From Monodelphis domestica (lineage: Eukaryota; Chordata; Mammalia; Didelphimorphia; Didelphidae), in contig NC_077228.1 of assembly GCF_027887165.1 (NCBI RefSeq), positions 109,663,043-109,727,042 on the forward strand: a stretch of 64,000 bases of DNA. Reading direction: 5' to 3'. This document shows, in pieces, positions 10,940 through 22,912 of the stretch. Position numbers and translations under genes: made by a program. Within the stretch, counting starts at the first letter, position 1. The number at the start of each line of letters is the position of its first letter. A model generated the notes under the pieces. The model was given only the letters and a program-made list of their open reading frames with translations, ran no database searches and was not told the origin of the DNA.

Positions 10940-11500
10940 TTCTGTTCAAGAACAAAAGAAAACAAAACTTTCACTGTTTCCCTGTTGTCTAATATACTCC
11001 TTTGCCAGGATTTCAAAGTCCTCCATAATGAGATTAGTTTTCCCACAACTTTCCAAAAAATGAACCTTACTCTAGCCAGCCTTTTCATCCTGCTGTCATT
11101 AATGTTTTCCCCCAATCCAAACTTCCCAGAAATGTCTTCCTCTTTTCCCTCTGCCATTCAAAAACCTCCTACATACCTTCAAAGTTTGTCTCAGATTCTA
11201 CTTTCTCCAAAGGCCTTCTCTTCCAATACTCCAGTCTTCAATGACTCCCTCCTTCTCTGATCTTGTATAGCAATAATAGTATGGCATACATAATTTTCCT
11301 TTTATCACATATTCTTTAATTATATGTATTTTATGTTGGTCACTAATTATTTCACCTACTTTAGCATAGTCTTTCATGCTATATTATAAGCTCCTTGAGG
11401 GCAGGAACCATTGCTTATACTTGATCTCCCCCACAGCACCTGTGCACAATCCTGGGTTCATAGGATGCCTGATGAGTGATTTTATTGATTATACATCAGA
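10940..11500 (+). repeat. L2 LINE 3' end
   Basis: The blocks tttgccaggatttcaaagtc, aaaggccttctcttccaata, and ctccttgagggcaggaacca followed by the cacagcacctgtgcac-type tail are L2 3' text. Open frames here are chance. Confidence 0.65.
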
Positions 11501-11779
11501 AACCTCTGAAATGGTACCTGAGAGATTTGTTGGTGGTATTGTTGCCCTTATGGTTCCTTCTCCTTTGACATACTAGCCTTTCTGTCTGTGTATGTGTTCC
11601 TCCTCTCTTCTCCAATAATTTCTTCCTCCTCTCTCTTTTATTCTTGCTTCCTTCTCCCTTACCTATGTCTATGGCAAGACAATTGCATTCAGGGATATGG
11701 CTTAGCTCTTCTGGTAGTTTTCAGAGCTAAGAAAGTTGTTGAACCCTGTCCTAAACCTCATTATCTCCATCAGTCTCAC

Positions 11780-11894
11780 CTGTGAAGAGCTCTGGGGCCA
11801 TATGGATTGGGGTACCCACGATGCTACCAGACATCATGGCCTCAGGCTTGCAAAAGCCCAGGTCAGTGATCTTGGCTCGGTTCTGCTTGTCAAG
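11780..11894 (-). CDS. DSTYK: DSTYK exon 11 (activation segment)
   Basis: The minus strand reads [20 protein letters not shown] then [18 protein letters not shown] plus one G. It carries the metal-binding DLG (DFG equivalent) and the APE motif closing the activation segment, with Ser and Thr candidates for activating phosphorylation between them. It is 115 bp, phase 0 in and phase 1 out. The acceptor is TTTTTTGCAG and the donor is ACAG|GTGAGA. The protein is essentially the same as in human. Confidence 0.97.
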
Positions 11895-11984
11895 CTGCAA
11901 AAAATGCAAAGCCAACAGTCAGATAATAATACTCTTCCCCTTTCAGCCTCCTGGTTTTTGACCATCTGGTTTAATATATATCTA

Positions 11985-12975
11985 AAAAAAAATCCCCTCT
12001 ACAACATACCCAACAAGTGTTCATTTAGTCTTTGCCTAAAGATCTCCAGTAAAGGGGAAATTCATTGCCTCCCACATTCCATTTCTGGATAGGTATCATT
12101 GTGAGGAAGCTTTCCCTTATATCAGGCTTAGATTTGCTTCATTTCACCTTTCACTCATTGTTCCTGATGCCAAAGGGAACAAGTGTGATCCCTCTTCTAG
12201 GTAATTAACCTTCAACCACTTGAAAACAACTCTCATGTTCCCTCTTTTCCAGGTTAAATATCATTAAATCTTTCAACCAATCTACAAATGGCATGAAATT
12301 AGGCCCTCTTTCCCCAATTTTAGTCATCATTCTCTGAATGCTATTTCGCTTTTCAATGTCCTTCCAAAGATGGGATATCCCATACTCAATGCAATAGTCC
12401 AGACAGAGTGGGACCACAGCAGGGGACAGCAGGACAGTAAGTATAGCCTAAAATCTCAATGGCTTTCTTGACAACCTTACATACACACTCTAAAATTCTA
12501 AGATCTTTTTCAGATGAATTGCTGCCTAACCAACTCACTTGTAAAGTAAATTCTTTGAGCCCAAAGGTAAAAATTTACATTTATGTCCACAAAATTGCAT
12601 TTTATTAGTTATGATTGATAGCCTGATTTATCCAATGTATTATCTATCCCTTCCAACTGTCATCTGAAAATAATTTAACAAGTATATCATCTGTGCCTTT
12701 ATTCAAGTCACTGATAAAGATGTTAAATGTTGCAAAGCCAACCACAGATCGCTAGGGTACTCATCATGGAGATCCTTCTCCATTTAAATATAACCATTAG
12801 TGACACTTAGAGTTTAGCCATTCAAAATCTGAATTCATCAAGCTATGCTATGCTGAGTTTTTCTTCCACAATAGCATTAAAGACTTGATCAAATACTTTG
12901 TTAAATTTTGGTTAAACCATAGTTACAACATTCTCCTGATCTATCAGTTTCATGAAGCTATCAAAAAAGAGAAAA
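11985..12975 (-). repeat. CR1/L3-type LINE remnant
   Basis: Reverse-complement CR1/L3 ORF2 text is recognisable along nearly 1 kb: tttgcctaaagatctccagt, caggttaaatatcattaaat, gtcactgataaagatgttaa, then cttgatcaaatactttgtt. It is old and broken. Confidence 0.65.
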
Positions 12976-13676
12976 TAACATTAGATTATTGAAATGGTGA
13001 TTTTTGTCTTCCAGTTATTCTGGACTTCAGATTCACTTGCAAAACAAGTTTATCTGGAGAAGCATTTCTGTTCCCAACTTCCCCCTCAGGCCCAAAAATA
13101 TATACCACAAGGTTGATGATTAAAGCAAGAGGAGGCTCCCTGATCATTTGAGAAAAGTATCTTAAGACTCCCAGTAGCTTTCTCCACTGAAAATCAAAAA
13201 AAAAATACTAAGTCTCACAGTCTAGCTGACTGTCTGGGAATTTCCTAGGCTACATTTTAAGGAATTTTGAAGACCTCTCTCTTTCCCAAATAGCTCTTCT
13301 CTCTACACCAAGAGTCACTAGAAATATAGAGCATTGATGAATTATATGAAGATTATAACTCCTTTCAAAGCAGAATGAATCAGAAGATAATTCTTTGTAA
13401 CTGGAATAACAAAGTTAAAGCAATGTTAAAATCATTTTGCCTACTAAGTTACCTAGATCCATCTCATGCCTCTTGGAGAACAATTTGCATTTCTAGCTGA
13501 GGCAGAACAGGCCAGGCCTGAGGCACACTCCCCGCCACTTGGCCACTCTCCTCCTCCCCAAGTGTCTCTGATCACAAATCCAAGGTCTAGTTTGTGATAG
13601 CATAGCTGCTATCTCTTCACTTCTCCCATCCAAATTCTTTCTATCAGAGGCTTTAGCCCAAAGGAGCAGCCCTTAC

Positions 13677-13790
13677 CAGCACGTTCTTTAGTTTGATATC
13701 ACGGTGGACAAGCCCCTGGCTATGCAGAAAGCGGATTCCCTCCACCACATCCAGGGCTATCTGCAGGCGCAGCTTCAGAATCAGCCCAGC
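13677..13790 (-). CDS. DSTYK: DSTYK exon 10 (catalytic loop)
   Basis: The minus strand reads [20 protein letters not shown] then [18 protein letters not shown], exactly 38 codons in phase 0. It carries the catalytic loop HRDIKLKN with the catalytic Asp, the loop Lys and the metal-binding Asn. The acceptor is CTCTCATAG and the donor is CTG|GTAAGG. From memory human reads AGLTLETRLQ at the start, so three of the first seven residues differ while the rest is the same. Confidence 0.97.
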
Positions 13791-14719
13791 CTATGAGAGA
13801 CAACAAAATTCACTTGTCATATTCAGGATAACTCCTCACTTCCTAGTTGTTCAAGTAGGTAAAGATACTTTCAGTGAAGTTATCAAAGAGACAAATGTAC
13901 TCTAATATAGAAAGAAAGAAATAGGAAATAAAGCCTGGGGAGGTAAAGGAGGAGAGGAGTAAAGCACAGAGCAGAACATTTTAAGAAAGACAAATTCAAA
14001 TCAAATCCCCTGGAAGTCACAATGAGGTAAGCTCAACAATTCCCATGTCTGGCTAAGACTAGGTGCAATCTAAAAGCTAAAGAGACAGTCTTATTGATGA
14101 TACCTGGACCAAGAAGGGTACCAGTATCATCAACAGAACTGCCTTTCAGCCTTAACTGTAAGAATTTCTACATCCCTCAAACAGATTTCCTCTGATTGCT
14201 ACATGAGGGGCTTATTTTACCACAACTGAGTCAGATTTGGCTTTATGAATTGCAAATGCCCAAACTGCCCACAATACTTTGACCAGCTGCCAGCTCCCTA
14301 GCAGACATTAGATTGCCCACCATGCAGTACTAATCATCAGTTTGGTCTACACCAATGGATGATATGAACTCATCTTAGCTTCTCAGAAATGGAGAGAGAA
14401 AATTTATTTTTCAGAATTATTTTCCATCTTAAGCCATTAGCAGCCAAATGTTTCTCAAAGTTCCTGATCCCTTGTGGTATTTCTACATTTCCCCCTGGGC
14501 TGCTGTTGAGGCCTCCATATGCTGGGCACCATGTGGATTCAGCGGGAGGAGACCCACCCAGATGCTCTGTGGTAAATGCTTTCCTCTTCCCCTATGCTCC
14601 CACTATAGTGGGAAGGGGAACTTCTCTACAGGCAGATTAAGAAAAGCTATGCACTTCCCTATTATTGTTGTAGCTTTGGGCAAAGGAAATTCATCATCTA
14701 ACTCAAAAGTTGGCCATAA

Positions 14720-15215
14720 TTCCTGTTTTTCATTCAAAAACCTTCAAAGGTCAGAGTCTATTTCTTAGAATGGCATTTGAAGCCCTCCATAATTAAGTCT
14801 TAGGGTATCATTTTAACCTACCTCTTACTATTTCACAAAATAAATCCCCTGCTTCAGTCTGTTTTGTCTATTAATTGCACCACCTCCTGGCCCCCTAACA
14901 ATTTTTGGCTATTTCTTCCAATGGTCCTTTGATCTATTCCTCCTACTGGGAGCACCCTTCTCTGCCTATCCAAACCTTGCCCATCCTTTAAGGGCTAGCT
15001 TAAACCTACCTACATTGTAAAATTTTCTTTGTCCATTCCAGCTCATACATAATGTTCTTAGTGTCTATATCACCCATCTCTCAATCATATACCAGTTGGT
15101 ACTTTTATTTATCTTTTTCAATGGTATTTGTCTTCCTCAATTAGATTGTAAGTTTTTTGAGCATAAAATCTGTGTTCTCCATATCTTTATATCCCCCATA
15201 ATGCTATAAATATTT
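14720..15215 (+). repeat. L2 LINE 3' end
   Basis: The blocks gaatggcatttgaagccctc, gcccatcctttaagggctag and tagattgtaagttttttgag are L2 ORF2 end and 3' UTR in plus orientation. Confidence 0.65.
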
Positions 15216-16345
15216 ATTAAGTAACCTTTACTATGAGCAAGGCATCATGGAGAACAAATATGGCTCTTATTAAGGAATTTACAAAACATAAAAAAGAATA
15301 ACAGATAATTTAAAGACAAAGCAGAATGAAAGATTAATTCCATGAGAGACACAAATAGTTATGGGTGGTATTAGAAGGAGAGAAAACTCATCTGCCTGAG
15401 GGAATCAGGAAGTGGTATTTGAGATGGGCCTTAAAAGATGTGTAGAATTTCCATAGGCAGGAATTGTGAGGGTGAGGGGAAAAGGAGCATTTCAGACAGA
15501 GGAAGCAGCATAAATAAAAATACAAAGCACATTTGTATTCCAAGTAAATGTTCTAATCTGATTAGGGGTACAGGGCTGGGGTGTACAGAGATATAGAAGA
15601 CTGGAAAGGTTGATAAAGCCAAACTAAAAATTGCATGCCAGGCTGGAGTTTAGATGTTATTCAATCGGCAGTGGAGAGAGAGTGAAGGGTTGTTTGTTTT
15701 TTAATCAGGGAAATCAAAAGACCAGAGCTTTGCTTTAAAAGTCAGTAGTTATATATAAGTTACACTGGCAGGGGGCCAGACTAAAGGTAGGAAGACTACT
15801 GAAGTAATTCAGGGAAGCTATAACAAGGTCTCCACTACAGTGATCATTCTGAGAATGGGAAGATGGAGATGGATACTAGACATTGAAACAGTAGACTCAG
15901 TAGATCTTGATGAACAGCCTGATGTGGAGGAGGAAGGAGAGGAAGGATGACTAAGGTTTTGAACTTGGATAATTTAGGTAATAACTATCCACAGAAACTG
16001 CAGTTGAGGAGGAGTTGGTTTTGACAGGGAAGATAATGATGTCAGTTTGGGGCTTAAGTATGAAGATTCAGAAACAAATCCAGGTGGAAATATCATGCAG
16101 ACAACTGGAAAACTAGAATGAGAGCTAACAAAGAGTAGTCTAAAGAGAGATGAGGTAGCCAAGGTAAAGAAAGAGGTTCAGAAACACAGGGCTGGTCAAC
16201 AGTTTCAAGAATAGGTCACTGGCCATGGTGAGTAGGAATTGAATTGTATCCTTTGAGAAAGCACATTCAGGAAAGTTATGTGGATGAAAGCATAGAAAAG
16301 TACTTTATTATGTAGCAGGTGCTCAATAAATGTTTTTGGCTGAAC
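15216..16345 (-). repeat. L2 LINE remnant, opposite strand
   Basis: In reverse complement, aaggcccatctcaaat (near 15420) and the following run match L2 text. It abuts the plus-strand L2 tail, so two L2 3' ends meet tail to tail. The far limit is uncertain. Confidence 0.5.
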
Positions 16346-16693
16346 AAAGAGCACCTCACCTACCCACTAAGAAACTTACTGAGTAGAAAGCAGGAGTTAT
16401 GAGAAGTCTGCATGTTGATTACAGTAAGGAGCCTGGACTTCACTATGATCATGAAAAGGAAACCATCTAGATGATTATACTCTAGATATAATAAATATAT
16501 TCTAAAGCAAGAAACCATCTCAGAGAGTAAAATGTTGAAGAAGGTCTCTTGGCATCAAGCAATGAGGGAATCAAGGAAACTAATTTAGCATTTTGTAAAA
16601 ACCTGGAAGCTCTGAGCAGGAAAAGGAAGAGAGTAAGAAGGAGAGCTAGGAATTTAGTAGGCAGTCTGGCCTAGGTTATCTCCCTGCCCTCAC

Positions 16694-16826
16694 CTTCAGC
16701 CCTGTGTAAAGGTCCCGGTGTAGCCGCTCCATGATGAGCAGCACCGCAATACTGGAGCCACCGCCGTAGTTGTAGTCGATGACGGAACCATGAAGATCCA
16801 CCAGACGCTCATGCTTGGGCAAAGAC
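16694..16826 (-). CDS. DSTYK: DSTYK exon 9
   Basis: After one base completing the Arg codon of exon 8, the minus strand reads [20 protein letters not shown] then [20 protein letters not shown] and TGLK. It encodes kinase N-lobe strands 4-5 and the hinge region (LLIMERL) leading to the catalytic lobe. It is 133 bp, phase 2 in and 0 out. The acceptor is CCTCCTACCAG and the donor is AAG|GTGAGG. All 44 residues agree with human as I remember it. Confidence 0.97.
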
Positions 16827-17184
16827 CTGGTAGGAGGGAGAGGGGTCTGGGCTGCAAACCACATGCCCCATTCCTATAAGGCATGCCAGGATTCAGGGAA
16901 GAAAGGCCCTCTAGATTAGTTCAGAGGACAGAAATCTGACTCACTTCCCAGGCCAGGAACCTTAAAGTAGCTGAGCCTCCATGACCAACAAGGAAAGTAA
17001 CACAGAAAGACAGGGAAAGGAAATTGGAACAGGAAGGGATTTAGGCTACCAAGGAAGCCTTGGCCTTGGAGGGAGTCCAGTTTCAAGCCCTGGTCTATAA
17101 CAACCCAGCATTTAGAAATGGAGACCAGCAGACCGCTGGTTGCTTCTACGCCTTCTTGCCCAAATAGATGGAACCATGACCCAC

Positions 17185-17341
17185 CTCATATAGTGAAACT
17201 CCAATGCCAAATCATTCCAGTGCTTCTCATCTGGAGGAACAACTGACTTCAGGGCACAGGGGAAATGGCCTCCCCAATTGTCACACAGGTACACCACACC
17301 ATACTGTCCCCGGCCCAGCTCCTGACCCAGTTTAGGTTTAC
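17185..17341 (-). CDS. DSTYK: DSTYK exon 8 (ATP-binding N-lobe)
   Basis: The minus strand reads (R)[40 protein letters not shown] and [11 protein letters not shown] with two bases left over. It carries the glycine-rich loop GRGQYGVV, the ATP-anchoring Lys in CALK, and an acidic residue in the alpha-C stretch (ALEFHYM). It is 157 bp, phase 1 in and 2 out. The acceptor is GCCTTGTAG and the donor is GAG|GTGGGT. Confidence 0.97.
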
Positions 17342-17692
17342 CTACAAGGCACAGAGATAAAGGATGGCTAGGGCTCAATGAGCTCTCTCTGGGTGTCTAC
17401 TTAACAGAGAACAACAATTTTAAGAGAATCATAACTAGTGGTCATCACAAAACCTTTGGAAGTGATTTATTTGGTTTAATTCATACATGTTGGTGTTATC
17501 TGGATTGAATGAATGGCAGATCCAAATAAGGAACTTCAGTAGTTTAAAAATAGATTAATGGTTTACACTGATTCACAAGGATGGAAAAGAATTCCTAGCA
17601 ATCATCAGGATGGGTATTTTCATCAAGGTTAGGGCAGAATTAGCTGGTATCCAGCCCCTTCCTCTATCCTGCTCAGAAAAAATGAGACTCAC

Positions 17693-17822
17693 GGTGCACC
17701 AAGACATCCTGCAGGGAGCGGCTCTCCAGGGAAAGGCGGGCCAGGCGTGGGGCATGATCTTTCCGAACCTTTAGCCAGAGGTCTTCAGTTTTCTCCAGAC
17801 GGCCTGAATGCCCAGCTTCCAG
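17693..17822 (-). CDS. DSTYK: DSTYK exon 7
   Basis: The minus strand reads [43 protein letters not shown] plus one base of Arg. It is the linker just before the kinase domain. It is 130 bp, phase 0 in and 1 out. The acceptor is TCTCTAG and the donor is CACC|GTGAGT. Only two conservative changes from human (R to K, L to V). Confidence 0.96.
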
Positions 17823-18151
17823 CTAGAGAGAATAAACAGGAGAGATATGACCATGACCTACTTGCCTAGAGTCTAACCATAACCACACACACCCCCAGCC
17901 CCAAAAGAATAAGCAGATGCAGATGCTACAAGGCTGTGGATGAGCTGGTAAACCTGACTCCTATGTTAGATTGAGTGCCTGAGAAACCTCTTTCAAATCT
18001 TGACCTTGCTACCTGTATGACCTTTCTATAAGTATTTCCCTTTTTTATAAGTATTTCTTCTCATGTAAAAATAAGGGTGTTTAGTCTAGATGTCATCCAA
18101 GACCTCCTCTATTTCTAAACCTACCATCCTATCACCACCTCTCTCTAGTGT

Positions 18152-18442
18152 TTGAGGCAGCTGGGATACAGTGTGATACAGTGGATAGAGTACTGGACCT
18201 GGGGTCAGGAAGCCTTGAATTCATTTTGATCTCGGATATTTACTAACAGTGTGACCCTGGGCAAAGCACTTCACTTCTGTTTGTCTCAGTTTCCGCATCC
18301 ATAAAATGGAGATAATAATAACACCTACCTCCCAAGATGGTTGTGTGAGGATCAAATGAGATAATATTTGTAAAGCACTTAGCACAATGCCTGACACTTA
18401 GGAGGCATTTAATAAATGTTTCTTTTCTTCATTTCTTTCTTT
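18152..18442 (+). repeat. CORE-SINE (MIR-related), near full length
   Basis: It shows the tRNA-like start (gataga-gtactggacctgg), the core (gtgaccctgggcaaagcact, cagtttccgcatccataaaa) and the tail (gtaaagcacttagcacaatg...aataaatg), followed by a pyrimidine-rich run. Confidence 0.85.
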
Positions 18443-18942
18443 CTTCTTCCTTTTTTCCTTCCTTCCTTCCACAATCTTCAAAACAAAGGGATTGGACTAA
18501 ATCATCTCTAAGTCCTTTCTAGCTCAAAATCTATGATCCTTCTATGACACAGCACCTAGAATGCTCTGGGACTTGGATATGGTCCTTTCTCCCATCTTGA
18601 CTTTTCTGTTGCTCATTCTGTGAAATAGGGAAAATCATTTGGGCTTGCCCCTATCCATGAATTGGGTTTAACAAATACACAAGTGAAAAATAAAGTTCCC
18701 AAGCATGACTTCAAAGGATCGAAGCATACTTCTTGCCTCTTGGCTAAGAGATGGCAGATAACACATACAGAATGAGGCATAGGCTTTCGTAAATAACCGT
18801 TCAGTTGACCTGTTTTGTTTAATTGTGTTTTATTACAAGGAAGGGTTCTATTAAAGGGCCAGGAAAGTTATCAGGAAGAAAGACCAATATTTTATAAATG
18901 GCACCAAAAGAAGGATTATATATATTTAAAATAAACAGAGAT

Positions 18943-19118
18943 GAGGCAGTTAAGTGGCTCAGTGGATAGAGTACTAGGCCTGGAATCAGGAGGACCTGGG
19001 TTCAAATCTGGCCTCAAGACACTTCCTAGCTATGTGACCATGAGCAAATCACTCTACCCCATTTGCCTAGACCTTGCTCTTCTGTCTTAGAGTCGTCACT
19101 AAGAGAGTGGGGGTCTAA
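18943..19118 (+). repeat. SINE1-type tRNA-derived SINE
   Basis: Begins gaggcagttaagtggctcag, with tggatagagtactaggcctg and a gttcaaatctggcct B-box-like block. Marsupial SINE1 type, plus strand. Confidence 0.85.
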
Positions 19119-19227
19119 AAATAAGATCAACAAATCTCCGAGTAGAACAAAGTCAAGTCAATTCAAATGGACAAATAGAATCATCCCCCTCTCTGAAATA
19201 ACCACATCACCTCATCCAGAAGCCCAC

Positions 19228-19404
19228 CTGTCGCAGGGAAGCTGCAAATGCCTCATGAGAACTATTAAGCCGGGTCCGGAACTGGCTGCAAATGCTCTTG
19301 GCCAGCTTGGAGGCACTGAGACTCTCAATGGCATCCTGGGCCACTTTCCTCTTCCATTCTGGAGTAACAGCAGGTGGACTTACCCATGTGATTCTCTGGA
19401 TAAT
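19228..19404 (-). CDS. DSTYK: DSTYK exon 6
   Basis: The minus strand reads [59 protein letters not shown]: 59 codons in phase 0. It belongs to the conserved helical region between the N-terminal domain and the kinase. The acceptor is TTTCTTGACAG and the donor is CAG|GTGGGC. Confidence 0.96.
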
Positions 19405-19915
19405 CTGTCAAGAAAGGAGCAGTGAGCTCAATAACAGAAAATGAGCAGAGATTACAGAAAGATTCAGTGTCTACAGATGATATTCTGGATCAGTCAGGCC
19501 AAAAATAATTGAATCATATGAAATTTGGGGCTCTTCTCTTTTAGAATACATAATAGTTAGGCTTAAAACTAGGGATGCCAACACAGAGGAGACTTAGAAG
19601 AACACAGAATCCAACCACCACACTCACAAATCCCAGAAAAAAAATCCATTCAAAACCATCAAGTATGAGGTGTGGCCCAATGAAGCATCTCTCTGGAGTT
19701 CAAAGACGAACAGCCAACCTAAGTTCTATAGAAACACACCCACTGTCTCAAGTGACAGAACAGGACCCCAGCAAGAAAAATACTTAATTATGGGAAAAGG
19801 AGAGCTAGTGGAGGAAAAGCAGATGTCTTTGGTTGCCCTTATCAGAAAAAAATCCTGCAGATCTAAGCTAATGGAGACTCATTTGAGTTCTCTAGTGAAT
19901 AAAAATTTTAGTGGA

Positions 19916-20108
19916 GAGCAGCCAGGTGGTATAGTGGATAGAGAGCCAGGCCTAAAGTAAGGAAAACCTGAACCTCAGACACTTACTTGCTGGGTGACCC
20001 TAGGCAAGTCCCTTAACCCCAATTGCCTAGCCCTTACAACTATCCTGTCTTAGAATTAATATTTAGTATTAATTCCAAGACAGAGAAGGTAGAGGTTTAA
20101 GAAAAAGA
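19916..20108 (+). repeat. SINE1-type SINE
   Basis: Begins gcagccaggtggtatagtgg and ends ccaagacagagaaggtagag. Plus strand, in intron 5. Confidence 0.85.
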
Positions 20109-20184
20109 AAACCCCAAATGGAATCATGAAGAGTCAGACACAACTGAAGACAACTACACACCAAGAAGTTAGATCTGGATAAAA

Positions 20185-20335
20185 CAATCCTAGTTTGAAT
20201 CCTAGCTCTGCTAACTACTATCTGTGAATTTGGGCAAATTATTTCTCTCTGACCTTCAGTTTCTTTACCTGTTAAGTGAGTGGTTTTGGCCTATATGGCC
20301 TGTAAGCTCCCTTCAAACTCTAAATTTATGATTCT
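20185..20335 (+). repeat. MIR-type SINE
   Basis: Blocks tttgaatcctagctctgcta, gaatttgggcaaattatttc and cagtttctttacctgttaa are the MIR core in plus orientation. Confidence 0.65.
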
Positions 20336-20357
20336 CTGGCCAGTCAGGCACCCATAC

Positions 20358-20441
20358 CTGTTTGATCTGCTCCCACAGCATCCTGGTTACTGTTGAGCCT
20401 GAGTGAAATGTAACTTCAACATGATAGGCAGCATTTAAAAT
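20358..20441 (-). CDS. DSTYK: DSTYK exon 5
   Basis: The minus strand reads [18 protein letters not shown] then [10 protein letters not shown]: 28 codons, phase 0. The acceptor sits directly after a long T-rich tract (the complement of an A/CAA repeat), which serves as its polypyrimidine tract. The donor is CAG|GTATGG. Confidence 0.95.
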
Positions 20442-20444
20442 CTG

Positions 20445-20487
20445 GAAAAAAAAACAATAACAACAACAACAACAACAACAACAACAA
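20445..20487. repeat. A-run and (CAA)n microsatellite
   Basis: An A-run followed by about ten CAA units. On the gene strand this is (TTG)n plus T-run at the intron 4 branch/polypyrimidine region, 4 bp from the exon 5 acceptor. Confidence 0.9.
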
Positions 20488-20914
20488 ACCACAGACTGCC
20501 AAGTCACTGTGCCCTGAATCAAGTGTCTGTTTCAGAAAAGGAAATAAAGATATTGGCTTCAAGAGCATGCCCTAGCCTTAGGGTCCTCAAGTTTGTCCTT
20601 TACACCAACTTGATAAGAGCAAGGTCAATGCTTAAGTGTTCAGGAACTCATTATCTACTAGGAAGGTCTGAAGGTGCCAAAGATTCTTTTCTCTTCCCCA
20701 TTCTACTTTTCTGCCATTTTAATGCTTGTAAATACATCTCTTGGGGTGGCAGACAGATTAGGGGGCTGTGGGGGGGATGACATTCAAGTGAGATTTGTTA
20801 GTCATTTTGAGGAAATGAATTTGGTAGAAAGAGGGCTTCTTTTGGGAAGTTATGTGTGAATGATGTTTCATCTGTCACCAACATTTCCTTTTTTTTTATC
20901 ATTCTTTTAGGTAC

Positions 20915-21147
20915 CTGTTTGAGATAGTTACTAGTGATGTGGACTGAAACATCTTGGGACTTTTCCAGACTCTGCAGACACCGTTCCAGGGTTCCCACAA
21001 AACTCTCACGAAGATAGTCCACTGAGCTGATCAGCTTATTGGCCACAGCCTGGTTAAGTTGGGAGATGATGAGTTCCTGGATCTGACGGATGCAACACTT
21101 GATCTCTCTGGTGCCCACTGGCTCCCCATTCTCAGGGATGATGACAT
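20915..21147 (-). CDS. DSTYK: DSTYK exon 4
   Basis: The minus strand reads (D)[77 protein letters not shown]. It is 233 bp, phase 1 in and 0 out. This helical region, of unsettled function, is nearly unchanged from human. The acceptor is CTCCCATAG and the donor is CAG|GTACCT. Confidence 0.97.
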
Positions 21148-21763
21148 CTATGGGAGATAGGGATGGGAGCTAGTCAGCAGATGGGAGGGGGGGGGCATAC
21201 TGAATGGAAGGGTCACCTATGACAAAAGTTCCAAAAAATTTATACTGACAGTGGCTATGGACACAAGGGTGGTAGATCCAGGCATGATGCATGAAGATTA
21301 GTAATTATATAACTAAAGGCCATGAAATTGGAGACAACACACACCCTCCTATTGGGTCCTATTCTCACTACTCTTTCTGTACAGGGCATGAAAGAGATAG
21401 ACTCTTGGTAAGAAAAGGGGGCAATATATTGTCATTGGCCCATTACTGAGAAGTGTTATATATTCAGCAATTTCCCTTATATTGGTGAAAGGCTATAATA
21501 AACTATACACACTCCCCTTGACAAATTCCCTTCTCAATCAAGATACATTTATTATTAATAATGTTGGTAAGACACCTAGCTAGAGTTAAAGGTATAGTCA
21601 GTGGTCACAGAATAATAATAAATAAAAAGAATAACACCTATACAGTGTTGTAAGGTTTACAAAACACTTTATAAATATCTTATTTTATAATAAAAAGATT
21701 CCAACTGGCCAATATAGGAATTTAATCTGAAGAACTGAATTCATTAAAATTATTAAAATTATA

Positions 21764-21982
21764 GGGGCAGCTAGGTGACTCAGTAGATAAAGCCAGTCCT
21801 GGAGACAAGAGTTCCTAGTTTCTGCTCTCAGACATTTCCTAGCTGTGTGACCCTGGGAAAGTCACTTAATTCCTACTGTCTAGCCCTTACTGCTATTCTG
21901 CCTTAGAACCAATACTTAGAATACAATTCTAAAATGAATACTTAGAATACAATTCTAAGATGAAAGGTAAGAGGTTTTGAAA
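21764..21982 (+). repeat. SINE1-type SINE
   Basis: Begins aggggcagctaggtgactca. Contains an internal duplicated stretch (acttagaatacaattctaa twice) near 21915-21960. Intron 3. Confidence 0.85.
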
Positions 21983-22544
21983 AATGACATCAAGAAGTAG
22001 AATTTTGTGTCATTCCCTTTTGACTAGGGTTAAAAAGAGCCTGTGTTATTTATGGGCTAAAATCTAGCATACCATGAGTAGTAAACCAATAGCCAACATA
22101 ACTAACCAATTTAATAACTCTGGCGATTTACAGTTTTCATCCAATTTGATTAATAGTCAAAAAGAGTGGAAAAGAAAGTTTGAAATGCTGATCTGGGATA
22201 CTCTCTTGAGATGAGACTTAGAGAGACCTTGGTGAGGCATGAAGCTAAAAGTTAAAAGACAGAAAAAAATAAGCCTGAATATACTAAAGAAGGTTGAGCA
22301 ATGAATTCATAACAACCTTCAAACATATGAAGGATTATTATAAGGAGAGTAGTGAACAGCTATTCTCCATTTCCACTCAGGTCTGATTAAATATGAGAAA
22401 GAAAAAAACAGACATACTGCAAATTAAGGCTGGAAAAAGAATTTCCTAATATTCAGACAAATGTCACTACAAAGAGTTATAGAACTTTCTGGAGACATCT
22501 TTTAGGAAGTAGACATTTTCATCTGGCTAGATCTTTTTTTCAGC

Positions 22545-22735
22545 CTTTACCTTTCATCTTAGAATCTATGTATTGGTTCTAAAGCAGACAGAAGAGCAGT
22601 AAAGGCTAGGAAATGGGGGTTAAGTAACTTGCCCAGGGTCACACAGCTAGGAAGTGTCTGAGGCCAAATTTGAACCTAGGACTTCCCATCTTTAGGCCTG
22701 GCTCTCAATCCACTGAGCCACCTAGCTGCTCCCCC
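22545..22735 (-). repeat. SINE1-type SINE
   Basis: Reverse-complement SINE1: ctttcatcttagaatctat, gggttaagtaacttgccc, and a cactgagccacctagctgct end. Confidence 0.9.
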
Positions 22736-22912
22736 TCACTAGATTATTGAATGCAGGATCCCTGGGAGGGAAGGAAAGGAAAAGTTGACTTAGGGATCCC
22801 TTCTGGCTCTACAAATTTATATGCTCAGTTTCTATAAATCCAAAAAAAGAGTCAGAAGATCCAGTCTGCCCAGCCTCCTACAGAGCTCCCTGACAATCAC
22901 GCAGAAACCTAC

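Noticed and set aside
16696-16884. Overlapping minus-strand frame over exon 9 in a second phase
   Set aside because: The other frame is the conserved DSTYK one with correct splice phase.
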